Positions 21,032 to 22,454 of a DNA stretch of 22,454 bases are shown in pieces. The first letter of the stretch is position 1; each line of letters begins with the position of its first letter. This DNA is from an uncultured Bacteroidales bacterium (GTDB lineage Bacteria > Bacteroidota > Bacteroidia > Bacteroidales > UBA932). Both the position numbers and the translations under genes were made by a program. The notes under the pieces were generated by a model, which was not told where the DNA came from, made no database searches, and saw only the letters and a program-made list of their open reading frames with translations. Where the stretch lies: NCBI GenBank assembly GCA_946062035.1, contig CAMGTS010000001.1, positions 1-22,454 on the forward strand, in the 5' to 3' direction.

Positions 21032-22454
21032 ATGAAGAGAGTTTTAAGATTATGCGGGGTTTTATGGGGTGTTGCGGCATTCCTTATGAGTTCCCCTGTC
21101 GCCAGCGCTCAGGATACATTGGCGCTCACATTGGATGAGGCTCTGCAAATTGCGGAGAGCAAGAGCCTTACGGTAAGAATTGCTGATAAGGAGATTAGAA
21201 AGAGCGGGTATGCGAAAAAGGGTACTTATGCGAGCCTTTTTCCTCAGATAGATTTCAATGGCAATTATCAGAGGACAATCAAGAAACAGGTAATGGCCAT
21301 GAAGATGAATGGACAGACAAACAAGATAGCTGTCGGTACTGACAATCTTTTCAATGTCGGGTTCTCTGCCGCCATGCCGATTGTGAACTTTCCATTGTGG
21401 AAGAGCCTGAAAATCACGGGTAAGAGTGTAGATCTTGCGGTCGAACAGGCAAGGCAGTCCCGCCAGGACCTTATCAATCAGGTCGAACAGGCATTCTATG
21501 GTTGCCTTCTCGCTTCTGATTCATACGAGGTATACAAAGAGAACTACGAAAACGCAAAAGAGAACTATAACGATACAAAATCAAAATATGAAAGCGGGAG
21601 AGTAGCGAAATACGACATGATACGTTCGGAGGTGAATATGCAGAACGCCGAACCTAATGTATATAATGCTCTCAATGCCATGACGATAGCCATGTGGCAG
21701 CTTAAGGCGCTTATAGGAATCGATCTTGATACCGACATCAAGTGCGTAGGAAGTCTCGATGACTATTCCGGCAGAATTAACGCGATCAGCGTCGCGTCTG
21801 ATTCTATAGACCTGTCTCGTAACTCTACGCTTAAACAACTTGAAATACAGAGCGATATCTTGGATGAGACCGCAAAGATGCAGATAGCTCAGTATTATCC
21901 ATCATTGTCAGCATCCCTTTCTTATTCATGGATAACTATGGCCGACAATTTCAAGTTCAAGGAGTATGACTGGAATCCTTATTCCGTGGCAGGCCTTTCT
22001 CTTACAATTCCGATTTTCAGCGGCGGAAAGAGATATTATGATCTCAAACAGACTAAGGTCCAGCAGGAGCAGATAGCTCTTCAGAGAGAGAATGCGGAGC
22101 GTAATCTCATAGTTGCGGTAAAGCAGAACCTTAGCTCTATGGAGAATGCGCTGAAGCAGTACAATGCGGCAAAGGCTTCCATAGACGGAGCTGAGACAGG
22201 CTATGAAATCGCCAAAAAGAGATATGAGGTCGGTAGCGGAACAGTCCTGGAGACAAATGACGCCCTTCTCGCCCTCTTACAGGCGAGATTGAACCTCAAA
22301 AGCGCAATCCACTCATGCCTTGTCGCAAAGTCCGCTTTGGACCTGACTCTTGGTATCAATGCTAACGACGCTGAGGCATACGGTAGCACTGATGAATACG
22401 CAAGGCCTAAAATAATCAGATACGAGGATGTACAGAAAGAAGAGGCAGGTGCGA
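21032..22454 (+). CDS. TolC family outer-membrane efflux protein (3' end cut by window)
   Basis: From ATG 21032 the frame stays open to the window end, giving 474 residues. A signal peptide (about 1-27, ending PVASAQ) is followed by the TolC pattern: LTLDEALQIAESKSLTVRIADKEI at the mature N-terminus, two repeats of long amphipathic helices and short beta-strands, with FPQIDFNGNYQ in the first and YYPSLSASLSYSW plus LTIPIFSGGKRYYD in the second. TolC proteins form trimeric barrels that take substrates from inner-membrane pumps to the outside. Normal family length suggests only a few residues are missing. Adaptor (HlyD/AcrA-like) and pump (RND or ABC) genes are expected just beyond the edge. 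Co-transcribed with the TetR gene (14-nt gap). Confidence 0.93.
   Translation, partial: MKRVLRLCGVLWGVAAFLMSSPVASAQDTLALTLDEALQIAESKSLTVRIADKEIRKSGYAKKGTYASLFPQIDFNGNYQRTIKKQVMAMKMNGQTNKIAVGTDNLFNVGFSAAMPIVNFPLWKSLKITGKSVDLAVEQARQSRQDLINQVEQAFYGCLLASDSYEVYKENYENAKENYNDTKSKYESGRVAKYDMIRSEVNMQNAEPNVYNALNAMTIAMWQLKALIGIDLDTDIKCVGSLDDYSGRINAISVASDSIDLSRNSTLKQLEIQSDILDETAKMQIAQYYPSLSASLSYSWITMADNFKFKEYDWNPYSVAGLSLTIPIFSGGKRYYDLKQTKVQQEQIALQRENAERNLIVAVKQNLSSMENALKQYNAAKASIDGAETGYEIAKKRYEVGSGTVLETNDALLALLQARLNLKSAIHSCLVAKSALDLTLGINANDAEAYGSTDEYARPKIIRYEDVQKEEAGA

Noticed and set aside
1..22454. CRISPR arrays, insertion sequences, known defence systems, riboswitches
   Set aside because: I saw no regular spaced repeats, no transposase or terminal inverted repeats, no defence genes and no recognisable riboswitch leader. 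The unusual signals are regulatory and gene-fusion features.

Overview
The window looks like a stretch of Bacteroidales (Bacteroidota) chromosome; I cannot fix the genus. Evidence: many start sites are preceded by the Bacteroidetes sigma-ABfr -7 box TAnnTTTG and none depends on a Shine-Dalgarno sequence; ribosomal protein S16 has a long Ala/Lys/Glu tail; a glsB-glsA-type glycine-lipid acyltransferase pair, a DUF4837 lipoprotein and a Bacteroidetes-type tyrosine integrase are present.

Layout. 1-298 (-) is the N-terminal end of a phage/ICE-type tyrosine recombinase cut by the window edge, so the left side is probably the end of an integrated element. 299-834 has no gene but holds an 11-bp tandem repeat, two terminators and a 34-bp imperfect palindrome. 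835-2662 (-) is the glycine-lipid acyltransferase pair, divergent from rpoN (2715-4130, +). 4127-5524 (-) is radC-upp, then rpsT and tRNA-Glu (5632-5994, -), a DUF4837 lipoprotein (6020-7048, -) and a membrane/isoprenoid cluster rseP, dxr and a coiled-coil membrane protein (7157-10221, -). Divergent from it are ruvX-def (10275-11284, +). After a gene-poor gap (11285-11446) comes a lipoprotein cyclophilin (11447-12112, -), divergent from a probable envelope operon: patatin/beta-barrel protein, flippase, and a dUTPase-MurF fusion (12174-18040, +). rpsP-rimM follow (18121-19241, +). The right end is an AraC-type regulator (19256-20236, -) divergent from a TetR regulator and a TolC-like efflux channel that runs off the window (20424-22454, +).

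Most genes are housekeeping. The most unusual signal is in the 11285-11446 gap: a perfect sigma-54 -24/-12 promoter (TGGCACG-N4-TTGC, minus strand, 11362-11377) pointing at an intrinsic terminator about 65 nt downstream, with no ORF between them. This predicts a sigma-54-dependent small RNA, whose 5' half is the antisense of a Bacteroidetes-like translation start (TTTAACCT-ATG-AAAAAA). The window also encodes RpoN itself. Second is the in-frame Dut-MurF fusion. Other points are tightly packed divergent promoters with predicted leaderless mRNAs (rpoN, patatin), a palindromic operator over the tetR promoter, a hairpin at the 5' end of the rpsP mRNA, and a terminator whose T-tract touches the radC start codon.
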